Shown here: positions 9,437 to 18,652 of the stretch, piece after piece
Layout of the letters: every line of letters begins with the position of its first letter
Numbering within the stretch: the first letter of the stretch is position 1
Assembly (NCBI RefSeq): GCF_029916425.1
Contig: NZ_JAHAVQ010000012.1
Location: 1-64,000 of the forward strand
DNA from: Liquorilactobacillus sicerae
GTDB taxonomy: Bacteria > Bacillota > Bacilli > Lactobacillales > Lactobacillaceae
Length of the DNA stretch: 64,000 nucleotides
Direction: 5' to 3'
The notes under the pieces: generated by a model
What the model saw: only the letters and a program-made list of their open reading frames with translations
Told to the model about the DNA's origin: nothing
The model's database searches: none
Program-made: the position numbers and the translations under genes

Positions 9437-10879
9437 TTACATTGTTAAAATTTTCTTTGGTGGCCAGCGTAAGATATTGATTGTACCTAAAATCACTGCA
9501 ATAAAGATAATCAGTAAGCCAAAGCCTAAAAGTTCAAGAACATTTTTAACACTGATCTTCAAATTTAAAGTTGATGACTGTTTTTGGCTTGTTGTCGTAT
9601 TGCTTTGGCCTTGAGTTGGTTGCTTTTGTCCCTTGAGATTTCCTTGGCTCATTCCTTGGGAATTACTGCCTCCTGGCATTCCTCCAGTCTGACTACTACC
9701 ACCAACCGATGTTGTCTGAGTAGTTGTTTGCTGGATCAACTGTTTGGACATCAAGTTGCCTGCATATTTACCACCGATCAATGCAATCACGGAGGAAACA
9801 AGCATTACTAAAAATAGCTCGGTAAAAAACTGCCAAATGACTTTAGTTTTCTTTTCACCAAGTGCCAACAAAACACCTGCTTCATAACGCCGCTCACGCA
9901 CCATTAAGATTACTAGCAAAGTCAAAATAGCTGTGCCCGCAATACAAACTAACCAAATAATTTTTTGTGAGAAACTCTTAATATTATTTAATGGCGTTAA
10001 CATGGTCTGATAAACAGCATCATTTGTGCTTAAAGAAAATTTGGTCGTATTAATTAATTTTTTCGCTTGTTTAATAAAGGTTGATGCTTTAGCTGGATCT
10101 GTCATTGTAAAACTGACTGAATCAACTTTTTGTGATGTTCCCTTCAATTTACCAACAAATCTGCTTGATAAATAAAGAGTATTTGCTGGATCACTCATTT
10201 GTGGCTGCGTTTGACTCGTTGATGCAGAACTTGCTCGGTAAACTCCAACAATTTTCAGTTTAACAATCTCACCCGAAACTTTGACTTTAATTTGATCACC
10301 GACTGCCAAATCATTTTGTTTAGCCAATTGTTTTTCAATGACTGTATGATTTGTTCCTTGATCATTAACTGTTAAACCACGTCCAGAAATTATCTTATTA
10401 GTTCCATCAGAAAAATCTGAGGTTAGTGCAGTAGAAGTTACTCCAGACAATGACAAACTGCTTGAACTGCTATTAGATTTGTTTTTTGATCCCATTGGAC
10501 CAGCTTGCTGATTAGTTGTGGTGGTTTTAATTGCTTTGAACGATTTAGCCGTTCCATTAGTACTATTCAAAGTATTATAGTTTTTCACATAATTTGATTT
10601 AGCTATCTTTCTGACAGTTTTCAAATCTACACTTGAAAAAGTTAGACTTTTTTGCTGCTTGTTTTTACGTAACTGTCTAAAAGCATTACTCCGATTAGCA
10701 CTTAAAGTAACTGTTGCATTGGCACTTTGTTTAGCATTATCGACGGCTTTTGAAGCTGCTTCTTGAATCAGTAAACCGGCAAAAACAAACAACAAAATTG
10801 CTGACATGATCAAAATCAATAATAAGGTTCGACCTTTTTTACGGATCACATTCAGCCAGGCACGTTTTATAAAATTCAT
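9437..10879 (-). CDS. FtsX-like ABC transporter permease
   Basis: A 480-residue permease: one N-terminal TM (~17-38), a large extracytoplasmic MacB-like domain (~40-300), then TM helices at ~310-330, 350-372 and ~450-472, ending in the short LRWPPKK tail. The extracellular part is rich in S, T, N and Q, and an unusual G/Q/S low-complexity insert sits between the third and fourth helices (~390-440: GGSSQTGGMPGGSNSQGMSQ). Its partner ATPase follows 30 bases downstream. Function inferred from fold: efflux or mechanotransmission, substrate unknown. Confidence 0.88.
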   Translation of the reverse strand: MNFIKRAWLNVIRKKGRTLLLILIMSAILLFVFAGLLIQEAASKAVDNAKQSANATVTLSANRSNAFRQLRKNKQQKSLTFSSVDLKTVRKIAKSNYVKNYNTLNSTNGTAKSFKAIKTTTTNQQAGPMGSKNKSNSSSSSLSLSGVTSTALTSDFSDGTNKIISGRGLTVNDQGTNHTVIEKQLAKQNDLAVGDQIKVKVSGEIVKLKIVGVYRASSASTSQTQPQMSDPANTLYLSSRFVGKLKGTSQKVDSVSFTMTDPAKASTFIKQAKKLINTTKFSLSTNDAVYQTMLTPLNNIKSFSQKIIWLVCIAGTAILTLLVILMVRERRYEAGVLLALGEKKTKVIWQFFTELFLVMLVSSVIALIGGKYAGNLMSKQLIQQTTTQTTSVGGSSQTGGMPGGSNSQGMSQGNLKGQKQPTQGQSNTTTSQKQSSTLNLKISVKNVLELLGFGLLIIFIAVILGTINILRWPPKKILTM

Positions 10880-11012
10880 CTTCTATCCTCCAACTATTAT
10901 CATTTCTGTTGAGCTTTAATTTGATATTTTTAAGCATAGAGAAAAGCTTTGAAGTTTTTGAGAATTTTTTGCGATCAAATACCAGATTACTTTTGAAAAG
11001 TTATTAAATCCA

Positions 11013-11044
11013 CTAAAAAAGCTGACAAGATTTTTGTCAGCCGT
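11013..11044 (-). terminator. Terminator after the thrE-like pair
   Basis: On the minus transcript GGCTGACAAAAATCTTGTCAGC followed by TTTTTT, a compact stem with a U tract. It lies 26 bases after the stop of the gene ending at 11070. Confidence 0.85.
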
Positions 11045-11069
11045 TTAAATCTGTGTTAAAAAGTCTTAA

Positions 11070-11507
11070 TTATTTGAGAACAGTCTTAAAATATGCCCGT
11101 GCAACCAGCTCAGCAATAAAGAAACCCATTGCAATCGAACCAGCAATCATCAATACTTGAACTAGATAATCAATTCCTTGTAGATCATGACCAAAAGCAA
11201 AACTTCGAACAGCATTATAGGCCTGACCACCTGGAACTAACGGGACTAAACTGGGAATATTAAATAAAATCATCGGCATTCTTAATTTTTTGGCCATAAC
11301 CATCGAGCTGAGCCCAATCATCAAAGCTGCCAACAAATTGGACAAAATCGTCCCCGCCTGGATCATCCGCAACCCTAAAAAAGTCATCCAGCCCAGGACT
11401 CCAACCCAGCCACAAGCATTCAAGGCTCGATGCGGAATATTAACAATGATCCCAAAACCTAAAGTTGCTAAATAGCAACAAAATATCTGCATCACTAAAT
11501 AAGTCAT
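11070..11507 (-). CDS. ThrE-type exporter, small subunit (DUF3815)
   Basis: A 145-residue membrane protein, the second half of the split threonine/serine exporter family. About four to five hydrophobic helices cover nearly the whole chain, with the motif IPSLVPLVPGGQAYNAVR (~85-102), the counterpart of the ThrE PxVPG motif. The partner with the DUF1212 domain ends 14 bases upstream, so the two are co-translated and probably form one transporter. Known: ThrE of Corynebacterium exports threonine and serine; in lactobacilli the substrate is untested. Confidence 0.87.
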   Translation of the reverse strand: MTYLVMQIFCCYLATLGFGIIVNIPHRALNACGWVGVLGWMTFLGLRMIQAGTILSNLLAALMIGLSSMVMAKKLRMPMILFNIPSLVPLVPGGQAYNAVRSFAFGHDLQGIDYLVQVLMIAGSIAMGFFIAELVARAYFKTVLK

Positions 11508-11521
11508 CTTTCAATCCTCAT

Positions 11522-12265
11522 TTACATAAATCGAAAAACAAACGCAATTCCCATTGCTATCGCACAAGCACTTAAAAAAGCTTCTAAAGCACGAGCACTT
11601 CCACTTAGCAAATGACCAGCAAAAATATCACGAACTGCATTGGTAATCGGCACTCCCGGAACTAACGGCATAACTCCGCCAATCGTTATCATGTTAACTT
11701 CGAGACCCCAATGATAACGAACTGCTAAAACGGCGATCAATCCAATCAAAAACGAACCCAAAAACTCACTAACGAAGCGAATCTTCAAATGATTATTGAT
11801 AAAATAGTAACAACTATAACCTAGTCCACTGGCAATTGCCGTCGCTAAAAGATCTTGCCATTTGCCACCATACATTAAAAGCAAGGTACAGCTAACAACA
11901 ACTGCTGCCAATAACTGGAGCCAAAAAGAAAAGAACGGCGTTGAAATATTTAATTTAATCAAATTGTCATGCAATTCTTTTAAAGTTATTTTCCCAGCTT
12001 GATAGGCTCGCGAGTTTTGATTTACCAAAGATACTTTTTCTAGATCGATCGTCCGCTTTTGAATTGGTTCAACTTGTGATGAACGTTTTTCTGGAATTGA
12101 CATCAAAATTCCCGTGGTTGTTTCAAAAATCTTAGGCTGCTCAATTCCCGAGTTGCGGGCAATTCGTTTCAAAGTATCATCGACTCGTGCCATATCGGCC
12201 CCATTTTCAATCATAATTTTGCCAGCTAATAAAACCGTTTCAATAATTAAATCATACCGTTGCAA
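11522..12265 (-). CDS. ThrE-type exporter, large subunit (DUF1212)
   Basis: About 247 residues. A soluble N-terminal region (~1-115) contains the family motif LAGKIMIENGADMARVDDTL, followed by five hydrophobic segments with VMPLVPGVPITNAVRDIFAG near the C-terminus. I place the start at a TTG (12265) preceded by AGGAGG at 9 bases; a further upstream TTG would add 10 residues but has no SD. The DUF3815 partner follows immediately. Role inferred: proton-driven efflux of threonine/serine or related small molecules. Confidence 0.87.
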   Translation of the reverse strand: MQRYDLIIETVLLAGKIMIENGADMARVDDTLKRIARNSGIEQPKIFETTTGILMSIPEKRSSQVEPIQKRTIDLEKVSLVNQNSRAYQAGKITLKELHDNLIKLNISTPFFSFWLQLLAAVVVSCTLLLMYGGKWQDLLATAIASGLGYSCYYFINNHLKIRFVSEFLGSFLIGLIAVLAVRYHWGLEVNMITIGGVMPLVPGVPITNAVRDIFAGHLLSGSARALEAFLSACAIAMGIAFVFRFM

Positions 12266-12335
12266 TTTTATTGTCCTCCTGAATCCTTTGGGCAAATTAT
12301 CTTATAAAGTGGCTAAATTTGCAATTGATAATTGC

Positions 12336-13517
12336 TCATTGCTCAGTAAATAACATGAATTTAATTGCCAAACAAATCAAAGTCGTAATAATTACAAGAC
12401 TTGTCATTACTATAAATAAGAATTGGTATGATAATAAATCGATAATAACCCCGCCAAGCAGTGGTCCAATCGCATGGCCGAGTGAACCTGAAACACTGAC
12501 AAAGCTTTGATATTTGCCTTTTTCGGCTGGCGCACTTAACCGATCCGCTAACGCCGGAATTGTTGGAAATACAATTACTTCGCCCAAGGTCACTAAGGTC
12601 ATTGAAATAATAAAATGCAAATAATCTTTAGCGAAAATCAACGAAATAAAGGCAATCCCAAATAAAATAAAACCACTAAAAGCTTTATAGAATTGATTAA
12701 TGTGATAATGTTCTTCAAAATAATTTAAAATTGGTTGCAAAATAACGATCAAGGCTCCATTTATCGTCCAAAGATAACTGTACTTTTGGAGTGAAATAGC
12801 TAAGCCTTGCATATAAATTGATAAGTTGCTTTGCCATTGCGAATAGCCAATTTCAATTGAAAGATAAACTAATAATAAACTACCGATCATTAAGATATTA
12901 CGTTGAGCAGTTTTCACTTTAGTAATTGCAAGCTGGCTTTGCGAATTTTTAACATCGAGAGGCTTTTTAACATTGTAATGAAACTGCGCTACCAACCAAA
13001 AAATAATAAATAGAATCCACGTTATCACAAAAACTAAGCGAATATCATACTTAATCACTGTTCCAACCAACATTGTTCCTAAAACAACGCCTATATTAGC
13101 CATAAAATACAACATATTAAAAACATAGCGTGAGTCTTTTCCTTGAACCAAGGTTGCTAAAGAATTAATAATTGTATTAGCAATCGATCCACCAAAAGCA
13201 TTCAAAACCAATAAAATTGGATAAGCTGGCCAGCCATTGAAAAAAATCAATAAAAACATGGACACGATCGATAAACCTAAAGCTGCTTGCAGCCAAAAAT
13301 GAAAATGCAAATGATCAAAAATATAACCCCCAAAGTAACTTCCAACAATCATAACCACTGACTCGATCAGCAAAACTACTCCAGCTAAAGACAAAGTTTG
13401 ATGCAAATAATCATGCATATAAACTGTTGTCAAAGGCCAAATAAAACTGGTTCCAGTGCTGATTAGTAAGCTACCTAGTAAAAGCCAGTTAAGCTTTAAT
13501 TGCTTTTGCTGCCTCAT
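12336..13517 (-). CDS. MFS transporter (drug-efflux-like, 12 TM)
   Basis: A 393-residue major facilitator with about 12 TM helices. GGYIFDHLHFH in the loop after TM2 matches the MFS motif A position in a divergent form. LGEVIVFPTIPALADRLS and GHAIGPLLGGVI in the C-terminal half are typical of the DHA1 drug:H+ antiporter group (YttB/MdtH-like). The start ATG (13517) has GGAGG five bases upstream; longer in-frame starts would run into the cold-shock gene's terminator. Substrate unknown. Confidence 0.85.
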   Translation of the reverse strand: MRQQKQLKLNWLLLGSLLISTGTSFIWPLTTVYMHDYLHQTLSLAGVVLLIESVVMIVGSYFGGYIFDHLHFHFWLQAALGLSIVSMFLLIFFNGWPAYPILLVLNAFGGSIANTIINSLATLVQGKDSRYVFNMLYFMANIGVVLGTMLVGTVIKYDIRLVFVITWILFIIFWLVAQFHYNVKKPLDVKNSQSQLAITKVKTAQRNILMIGSLLLVYLSIEIGYSQWQSNLSIYMQGLAISLQKYSYLWTINGALIVILQPILNYFEEHYHINQFYKAFSGFILFGIAFISLIFAKDYLHFIISMTLVTLGEVIVFPTIPALADRLSAPAEKGKYQSFVSVSGSLGHAIGPLLGGVIIDLLSYQFLFIVMTSLVIITTLICLAIKFMLFTEQ

Positions 13518-13527
13518 ATTTTCCTCC

Positions 13528-13563
13528 AAAAAAAACCGGAGCAAGATTTGACTCCTGCTCCGG
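13528..13563 (-). terminator. Terminator of the cold-shock gene
   Basis: CCGGAGCA / TGCTCCGG stem (13536-13563) followed on the minus strand by eight T residues. It ends the csp transcript just before the MFS gene's SD. Confidence 0.88.
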
Positions 13564-13608
13564 AACACGTTTTTAATTATTTAATAACTTTAACAGTAAG
13601 CTTAATAA

Positions 13609-13809
13609 TTAATCTTTTACAACGTTAACAGCTTGTGGTCCACGATCGCTTTGTTCAACATCAAAAGTTACATGTTGACCTTCATCCAAAGTTTTGAAGC
13701 CGTCGCCTTGGATAGCTGAGAAATGTACAAATACATCGCTGCCATCTTCACGAGTAATAAAACCGAAACCTTTGTCTGCGTTAAACCATTTAACAGTACC
13801 TTGTTCCAT
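13609..13809 (-). CDS. csp: Cold-shock protein (single CSD)
   Basis: A 66-residue RNA chaperone of the CspA/CspL family that melts mRNA secondary structure. RNP1 KGFGFITRE (~13-21) and RNP2 VFVHFSAI (~26-33) are intact, and the length and composition are canonical. The start ATG follows AGGAGG. The transcript probably has a long 5' untranslated region: the intergenic sequence up to 13981 holds a TATACT -10-like box near 13939-13944, about 130 bases upstream. Long leaders are common for csp mRNAs. A terminator follows, so it is monocistronic. Confidence 0.96.
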   Translation of the reverse strand: MEQGTVKWFNADKGFGFITREDGSDVFVHFSAIQGDGFKTLDEGQHVTFDVEQSDRGPQAVNVVKD

Positions 13810-13981
13810 AATAAAAATCCTCCTTGTGCCGCTTGGGCACTTCTAAATATTAATAAAATTGTAATTCTTGATCGGCACAAATGGGGAAAGTTATTTGAAA
13901 CAATCTAACCACGGTAACCCATACAAAAATACAATTTGAGTATAACATAGCTTTTACAAAAAAGATAGCTAATTACCTAAC

Positions 13982-14629
13982 TTATTTCACAAAGATATAA
14001 TGAGCTGCCTTAAAACTGACATTCATTTCTTGCTGATCGGAAATTAGTTGAATCTTAACTGGCCCTTCAAATGGCTGATGTGCAATTACCTTTAAACGAT
14101 CACCAATCTTCAATTTTAAATCATCCAAATAAGTTAGTAAATCATGATTATCAATGAACCGCTCAACGACTACCGTCTGTCCATCAGCCACATCGGCCAA
14201 TACCAAATGACTGTCTTCTTGATACTTGCCATCAGCACTGGGAATAACCCCGCCATGAGGGCAATGCGTCGGGTAATTTAAAAAAGCATCCAAATGATTC
14301 ATCAAGCGGTCACTTGTTGTGTGTTCCAAGATCTCTGCGTCATCATGAACATCAGCTAATTTATAATCTAATTTATCATATAAAAAGACTTCCCATAAAC
14401 GGTGTCTCCTGACCAGCTGTTCAGCAACTTCGATGCCCTTAGGTGTCAGTGAGATACCTGCATAAGGTGTATGTGAAGCCAGTTCTTCTTTGACTAGCTT
14501 ACTGACCATCTCTGTAACTGAACCAGCTGCAACATTCAAGCTCAATGAAATCTGTTTATTTGTGATTTTCTTTTTGGTACCACCTAATTCAAAGATTATT
14601 TTCAAATAGTCTTCCTTCATTGGAGTCAT
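13982..14629 (-). CDS. DtxR/MntR-family metal-dependent regulator
   Basis: A 215-residue repressor. N-terminal winged helix (~1-60: MKEDYLKIIFEL, ITNKQISLSLNVAAGSVTEMVSKL), then the dimerisation/metal-binding domain with RRHRLWEVFL, HDDAEILEHTTS and NYPTHCPHGG (~65-125), where H, E and C are the usual metal ligands. The C-terminal SH3/FeoA-like domain (~140-215) includes LKIGDRLKVIAHQPF. This three-domain length fits DtxR/IdeR-like regulators more than the short MntR of Bacillus. The start ATG is preceded by GGGGGG at 7 bases. No metal transporter lies next to it, so whether it senses Mn or Fe is open. Confidence 0.9.
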   Translation of the reverse strand: MTPMKEDYLKIIFELGGTKKKITNKQISLSLNVAAGSVTEMVSKLVKEELASHTPYAGISLTPKGIEVAEQLVRRHRLWEVFLYDKLDYKLADVHDDAEILEHTTSDRLMNHLDAFLNYPTHCPHGGVIPSADGKYQEDSHLVLADVADGQTVVVERFIDNHDLLTYLDDLKLKIGDRLKVIAHQPFEGPVKIQLISDQQEMNVSFKAAHYIFVK

Positions 14630-14705
14630 AAATTGTCCCCCCTGTTTCAGTTATCCTTATTTCTTAAATTACTACACTCAATTTTAATTATACCAAAAAA
14701 CTAGG

Positions 14706-15620
14706 TTAACCTGAAAAAGCATTTTGCAAATCATCATAACCAAAGGCTTGCCCTAATAATTGTTGCAAATCAAGTGGCAAAGGTGCAACTACTTTGATTT
14801 TTTTCCCTGAAAATGGATCAAAAAAAATCAATTGTCTTGCATGTAATGCCTGACGCTGAATCAATTTTTGGCTGCCTCCGTATAATTGATCACCGACCAA
14901 AGGATACCCTAAATGACTAAAATGCACCCTAATCTGATGATTTCTGCCCGTCAACAATTTAGCCTTGACTAATGTCTGATCTGCCGCGGTTTTTTGTACC
15001 CAATACTCTGTTTGAGATATTTGTCCCTGCTGATCGATAATCCGTTTTGCCTGTCCTGGCACTCGCTTGATTGGCAGATCAATCAAACCATGCTGGGTTT
15101 TCAGTTGACCATCAACAACTGCCAGATAACACTTATCAAGCAAATGGCTCTCAACTTGAGGTTCAATCATACTTTGAGCCAAATGATGCTTAGCTAGCAG
15201 TACTACTCCACTGGTAAAGCGATCCAAGCGTGTAATCACATGTGGCACTAAATCAGTTGCTTGTCGATTAATCAAATAACCTTTGACCCGATTTACTAAA
15301 GTCGTAGTCCGATCACTTGGTCCAGGAACGGATGATAGCCCGGCCGGCTTATTGATTGCTAACCAATTAGCATCTTCATATAAAATTTCAATTGGTTGAT
15401 AATTCGGTTCGAGTTGCGGATTATTTTCTGGTTGAAAGCGCAAAATTACTTTATCATTAGGCTTAATTGATTGTTTCAAATCACTTGCACGATCATTGAG
15501 CAGTAAGATGGTTTCACCGCGACGAATTTGACTAATCGTTCGCTGACTAATTTTTTTAGCTAATAAGAATTTCTTGATTAAACCATGAAAATTAAGATCA
15601 TTGACCAATAAATATTCCAT
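14706..15620 (-). CDS. RluA-family 23S/tRNA pseudouridine synthase
   Basis: About 304 residues. It isomerises uridine to pseudouridine in RNA. An S4-like N-terminal region is suggested by HGLIKKFLLAKKISQRTISQI. The catalytic motif HVITRLDRFTSGVVLLAK (~130-147) carries the essential Asp. AKLLTGRNHQIRVHFSHLGYPLVGDQLYG (described here in part) is the RluA signature region near residue 240. The start ATG at 15620 has AAGGA at 8 bases; a longer form reaching into the upstream membrane gene is unlikely. It is the last gene of the GntR-ABC operon, possibly only by read-through. Target site unknown. Confidence 0.9.
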   Translation of the reverse strand: MEYLLVNDLNFHGLIKKFLLAKKISQRTISQIRRGETILLLNDRASDLKQSIKPNDKVILRFQPENNPQLEPNYQPIEILYEDANWLAINKPAGLSSVPGPSDRTTTLVNRVKGYLINRQATDLVPHVITRLDRFTSGVVLLAKHHLAQSMIEPQVESHLLDKCYLAVVDGQLKTQHGLIDLPIKRVPGQAKRIIDQQGQISQTEYWVQKTAADQTLVKAKLLTGRNHQIRVHFSHLGYPLVGDQLYGGSQKLIQRQALHARQLIFFDPFSGKKIKVVAPLPLDLQQLLGQAFGYDDLQNAFSG

Positions 15621-15639
15621 TTTTTCATTCCTTGCAAAT

Positions 15640-16521
15640 TTAACGCCGCCGCAAAATTCCAGTTGCAATACCGACAACGGCGACAACCAGCCAAACAATC
15701 ATTAATAAATTCGACTGATTGACTATTAATTGAATAACACTGCTAGCCACGTCATTCAAATCAACACTTGCTTGACTTGAAAGCTGAGCAAAATCCAAAT
15801 TTGCTACTACTTGCTTAAATAACAAATTGGCAACAAACAACAAAACTGCTGTATAAGCTGCCGCAATGCCCAAATAATGCAGCCAGCCAAAAAAGTTACG
15901 CTCTACGACTAGTAAAAGTACCAACAGCAACAAACTAAAACCTAAAGCTACCAGCAAAATCAATGCATTTGCTTTGCGCAAAGAAATCAATTGCTGAACT
16001 TTTTGCTGCAAATCTTGTGAATTAAGCGCTTGATCTAAACTGCCCTTTAGCCCGCTCAATAAAGTGCTTTGGGCTGTCTGATAAATTAAATTATCGGTGG
16101 ATAAACCAATTGACTGTGCTTTTGCATCAAGATTAGTTTTAACTTGGCTTTGAATCGTACTGGTATCAAAAATCGACGTTTTGCCAGCATATGCATTTTC
16201 AACAGCTGTTTTTAAATCAGTTTTAACTTGTGAATTGGTTAATAGATTCTGGGTTAATGTCGTTGAAATACTATATTGCTTAGCTAGTGAAGCTAAGTAG
16301 TTGTTCAAGCTTGAATGAAGCTGTTTAACGTACTTATCTTGGGTGAGCGTTTGACTGATTTGATCGGCCGAAAAGACCGTAACCTTTAGCGTATAACAAA
16401 AACTGCTAACAAATAAAGCCAACAATAAAAAGAAGGTCACCATACGGCTTGTACTATGATTTCTTTTTTTTATTTTAGCAGCTGAAAAATGGCCGCCATT
16501 ATTTTTTCTGCTAAGTTCCAT
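15640..16521 (-). CDS. Membrane protein of unknown function (TM-ectodomain-3 TM)
   Basis: I do not recognise a named family. A basic cytoplasmic start (residues 1-30) precedes one TM (~32-52), then an extracytoplasmic alpha-helical segment rich in Q, S, T, N and L (~55-185), then three TM helices near the C-terminus (~190-212, 218-240, 268-288), ending in GILRRR. The start at 16521 has AAGGAG at 7 bases. It sits downstream of an ABC permease by 62 bases and upstream of rluA by 19. Its place in the GntR-ABC operon suggests a cell-envelope role, but this is inference. Confidence 0.75.
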   Translation of the reverse strand: MELSRKNNGGHFSAAKIKKRNHSTSRMVTFFLLLALFVSSFCYTLKVTVFSADQISQTLTQDKYVKQLHSSLNNYLASLAKQYSISTTLTQNLLTNSQVKTDLKTAVENAYAGKTSIFDTSTIQSQVKTNLDAKAQSIGLSTDNLIYQTAQSTLLSGLKGSLDQALNSQDLQQKVQQLISLRKANALILLVALGFSLLLLVLLLVVERNFFGWLHYLGIAAAYTAVLLFVANLLFKQVVANLDFAQLSSQASVDLNDVASSVIQLIVNQSNLLMIVWLVVAVVGIATGILRRR

Positions 16522-16583
16522 TGCTCGTCTCCTTTTCCTTGTAGAGTAAGTATACTCCTCTAAGTGATTCACAAGCAAAAAAA

Positions 16584-17366
16584 TCAATCATTCCTGATTT
16601 GAAAATGTTTAAAGGTTAGCCGAGTGCCCAATAAAGAGACAATAATCACCCCAACCAACTCAATAAACGGCATCGTCGGGTTTAAAGTAGCCTGAACTGC
16701 TCTTTGCCGTGAATATCCTGAAAACAAGCTCAGCACTGCTAATGCTTGTTTTTGATGCTGAGCCGACCAATTAGACAAGATTGTTAAGCCCACTATGCTT
16801 AAAGTCAATAAAGCAACTCCAATCAAATACTTTTGCTTTTTCGGAAAGAGGCTGAAGATACTACCAATTAAATCCATCCCTAAAACTAAGGCAATCGTAA
16901 AGAGCAAAGAGAAAATAATTGCTAATACCTGGTTAACGGTGGCTGCGTCAGCAAATTTTCCGTAGGCCGTCATGTAAAGTGAGGCTTGTTGCCAATCATC
17001 AGCCCCTAAAAAATTACTGATCAAGCAACGATATAAGTACCCAAAGAACTGCGTAATCAATGCTGCAATGACCAAAACAACCATTTTGCTTTGCCAAAAC
17101 ATTTTTCGCGAAACACCATTTTGAATCATAAATTGAAAATCATCATAATTACGCATACTGATAATTGCGAGAATAATCAATAAGACTGGTCCTAAAGAAA
17201 AATTACGCAATTCTCCGGCAAAGTTGATCGATTGATTGTTGGACAAGGTTTCAATCAAAAGTGGTATCAACAAAACTCCAAAAAGTGCCCATGCAAAAGC
17301 ATACCCCATTTGACGTAATGTATTACGGAATAAATATGTTGTTACGCCCTTTTGCCGTTCGCTCAT
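16584..17366 (-). CDS. ABC-2 type permease
   Basis: A 260-residue membrane component with six hydrophobic segments (~20-40, 55-68, 90-112, 150-172, 180-200, 230-250). IISMRNYDDFQFMIQNGVSRKMFW between the first helices resembles the coupling loop of small bacitracin/YtrC-like permeases. It overlaps the stop of its ATPase by 4 bases (ATGA), a sign of translational coupling. Together with the ATPase and the GntR regulator it forms a YtrA-YtrB-like module, usually responsive to cell-wall antibiotics. The substrate is unknown. Confidence 0.85.
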   Translation of the reverse strand: MSERQKGVTTYLFRNTLRQMGYAFAWALFGVLLIPLLIETLSNNQSINFAGELRNFSLGPVLLIILAIISMRNYDDFQFMIQNGVSRKMFWQSKMVVLVIAALITQFFGYLYRCLISNFLGADDWQQASLYMTAYGKFADAATVNQVLAIIFSLLFTIALVLGMDLIGSIFSLFPKKQKYLIGVALLTLSIVGLTILSNWSAQHQKQALAVLSLFSGYSRQRAVQATLNPTMPFIELVGVIIVSLLGTRLTFKHFQIRND

Positions 17367-18235
17367 TTACCGATTCCTCCTTGATTGTTGGTTAGATAGA
17401 CAAAAAGCTTTTGCAGATTGGTTTGTTCAATTGAAACTGTATCTGGCAAGATTCGCTGATCATCCAACGGACCGTATACATAGTAACCTGTAATTCGTCC
17501 AAGTGTCTCTTGACCAATAATATTAAAGCCATCCGTATATTTAGCAACGTCTTTGGCTGGTCCGACGATCAAATGAGCATTTGCCAAAATATCTTCTGTC
17601 TCACCATTTAAGACCAAATCGCCGTGGTCAATAATCAATACGTGTTCCATTAAGTTAGCAACCTCATCAATCAAATGCGTTGCAATCACAACTGTGCGGT
17701 GATGTTTCAGGTAATCATCCATAATTGCCTGATAAACCAAATCACGATGATTAGCATCTAATCCCAAGGTAGGTTCATCCAGCAGCAAATATTGCACTGG
17801 TGTAGCTAAAGCTGTGATCAATTTAAAAATGCTGCGGTACCCAGTCGATAACTTGCCAAACTTCTGTTGAAGATTAAGCTCAAACTCACCTGCCAAATCA
17901 TAAGCAAGTTGAAAATTAAATTTTCCATAAAGCAGCTCTGTTCCACGCATTAGCTGCTCTAAGCTTTGACTAGCCGGATAGAGGTCTTTTTCACTCATTA
18001 AATAGATTTTACCTAAAGCCTGCGCATTATCAATTGCATTTTGATCATCAACTAAAATTTCTCCACTAGTTGGAAAAATTCGATTGGCTAATAAGCTTAA
18101 AAGCGTACTCTTGCCAGCCCCATTTCTGCCTAATAAGCCATAAATTTTCCCTGGTTGTAATTCACAATCAATTGGTTTTAAAATTTTCTTTTTACCATAA
18201 TTTTTAGTCACCTGTTTTATTTGAATACCTGTCAA
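17363..18235 (-). CDS. ABC transporter ATP-binding protein (YtrB/CcmA type)
   Basis: A 290-residue ATPase: Walker A GRNGAGKSTLL (~37-47), Q-loop MSEKDLYP, a signature that departs from LSGGQ (LSTGYRSIFK, ~135), Walker B YLLLDEPTLGLD and switch His in VVIATHLIDEV. The altered signature with Thr-Gly-Tyr is common in the YtrB subgroup. A C-terminal extension (~225-290) is present. It overlaps both neighbours by 4 bases: the GntR gene upstream and the permease downstream. Inferred to power a small-molecule or lantibiotic-resistance exporter. Confidence 0.9.
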   Translation of the reverse strand: MTGIQIKQVTKNYGKKKILKPIDCELQPGKIYGLLGRNGAGKSTLLSLLANRIFPTSGEILVDDQNAIDNAQALGKIYLMSEKDLYPASQSLEQLMRGTELLYGKFNFQLAYDLAGEFELNLQQKFGKLSTGYRSIFKLITALATPVQYLLLDEPTLGLDANHRDLVYQAIMDDYLKHHRTVVIATHLIDEVANLMEHVLIIDHGDLVLNGETEDILANAHLIVGPAKDVAKYTDGFNIIGQETLGRITGYYVYGPLDDQRILPDTVSIEQTNLQKLFVYLTNNQGGIGK

Positions 18236-18600
18236 TTAGGAAACCCCCTTTCAATCAAATCAACCAATTCTGTCTGCGATATTCCAAGCTTTTTAGCCTC
18301 ACGGACTAGACCAATGACTTTTTGGTCGTAAAATTCATTTTTCCTTTTTCTAACGATTTTCTGATAGGCATTGGTTGTGACAAACATTCCAATACCTCGT
18401 TTTTTTTCAATTAATCCTTGTGCTACCAATAAGTTCATACCTTTTAGGATCGTCGCTGGATTGATATGAAACTTTTTAGAAACTTCCGTTGTTGACGGGA
18501 CCTGATCGCCTGCCACGTAAAGCCGAGCAAAAATGGCCTCCGTAATTTGCTCGGCTACTTGTAAGTAGATTGGTTCAGTACTATTGAAATTAAACTGCAT
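18232..18600 (-). CDS. GntR-family regulator, YtrA subfamily
   Basis: About 122 residues. N-terminal GntR winged helix (EPIYLQVAEQITEAIFARLY, DQVPSTTEVSKKFHINPAT, KKRGIGMFV) followed only by a short helical tail (~75-122), the layout of the YtrA subfamily, which lacks a large effector domain. The start ATG at 18600 is preceded by GAGG at 8 bases; upstream in-frame starts lack an SD. It heads an operon with an ABC ATPase and permease and probably represses it. YtrA-type regulators usually control ABC exporters induced by cell-wall-active peptides. Confidence 0.9.
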   Translation of the reverse strand: MQFNFNSTEPIYLQVAEQITEAIFARLYVAGDQVPSTTEVSKKFHINPATILKGMNLLVAQGLIEKKRGIGMFVTTNAYQKIVRKRKNEFYDQKVIGLVREAKKLGISQTELVDLIERGFPN

Positions 18601-18652
18601 TTGCTTCACCTCGTCGTCTGGAGCACAAAACCAAGCATACTTATTCTTCAGC

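Noticed and set aside
12114-12510. Plus-strand frames across the thrE/MFS junction
   Set aside because: Antisense to well-supported genes with intact family motifs; no SD.
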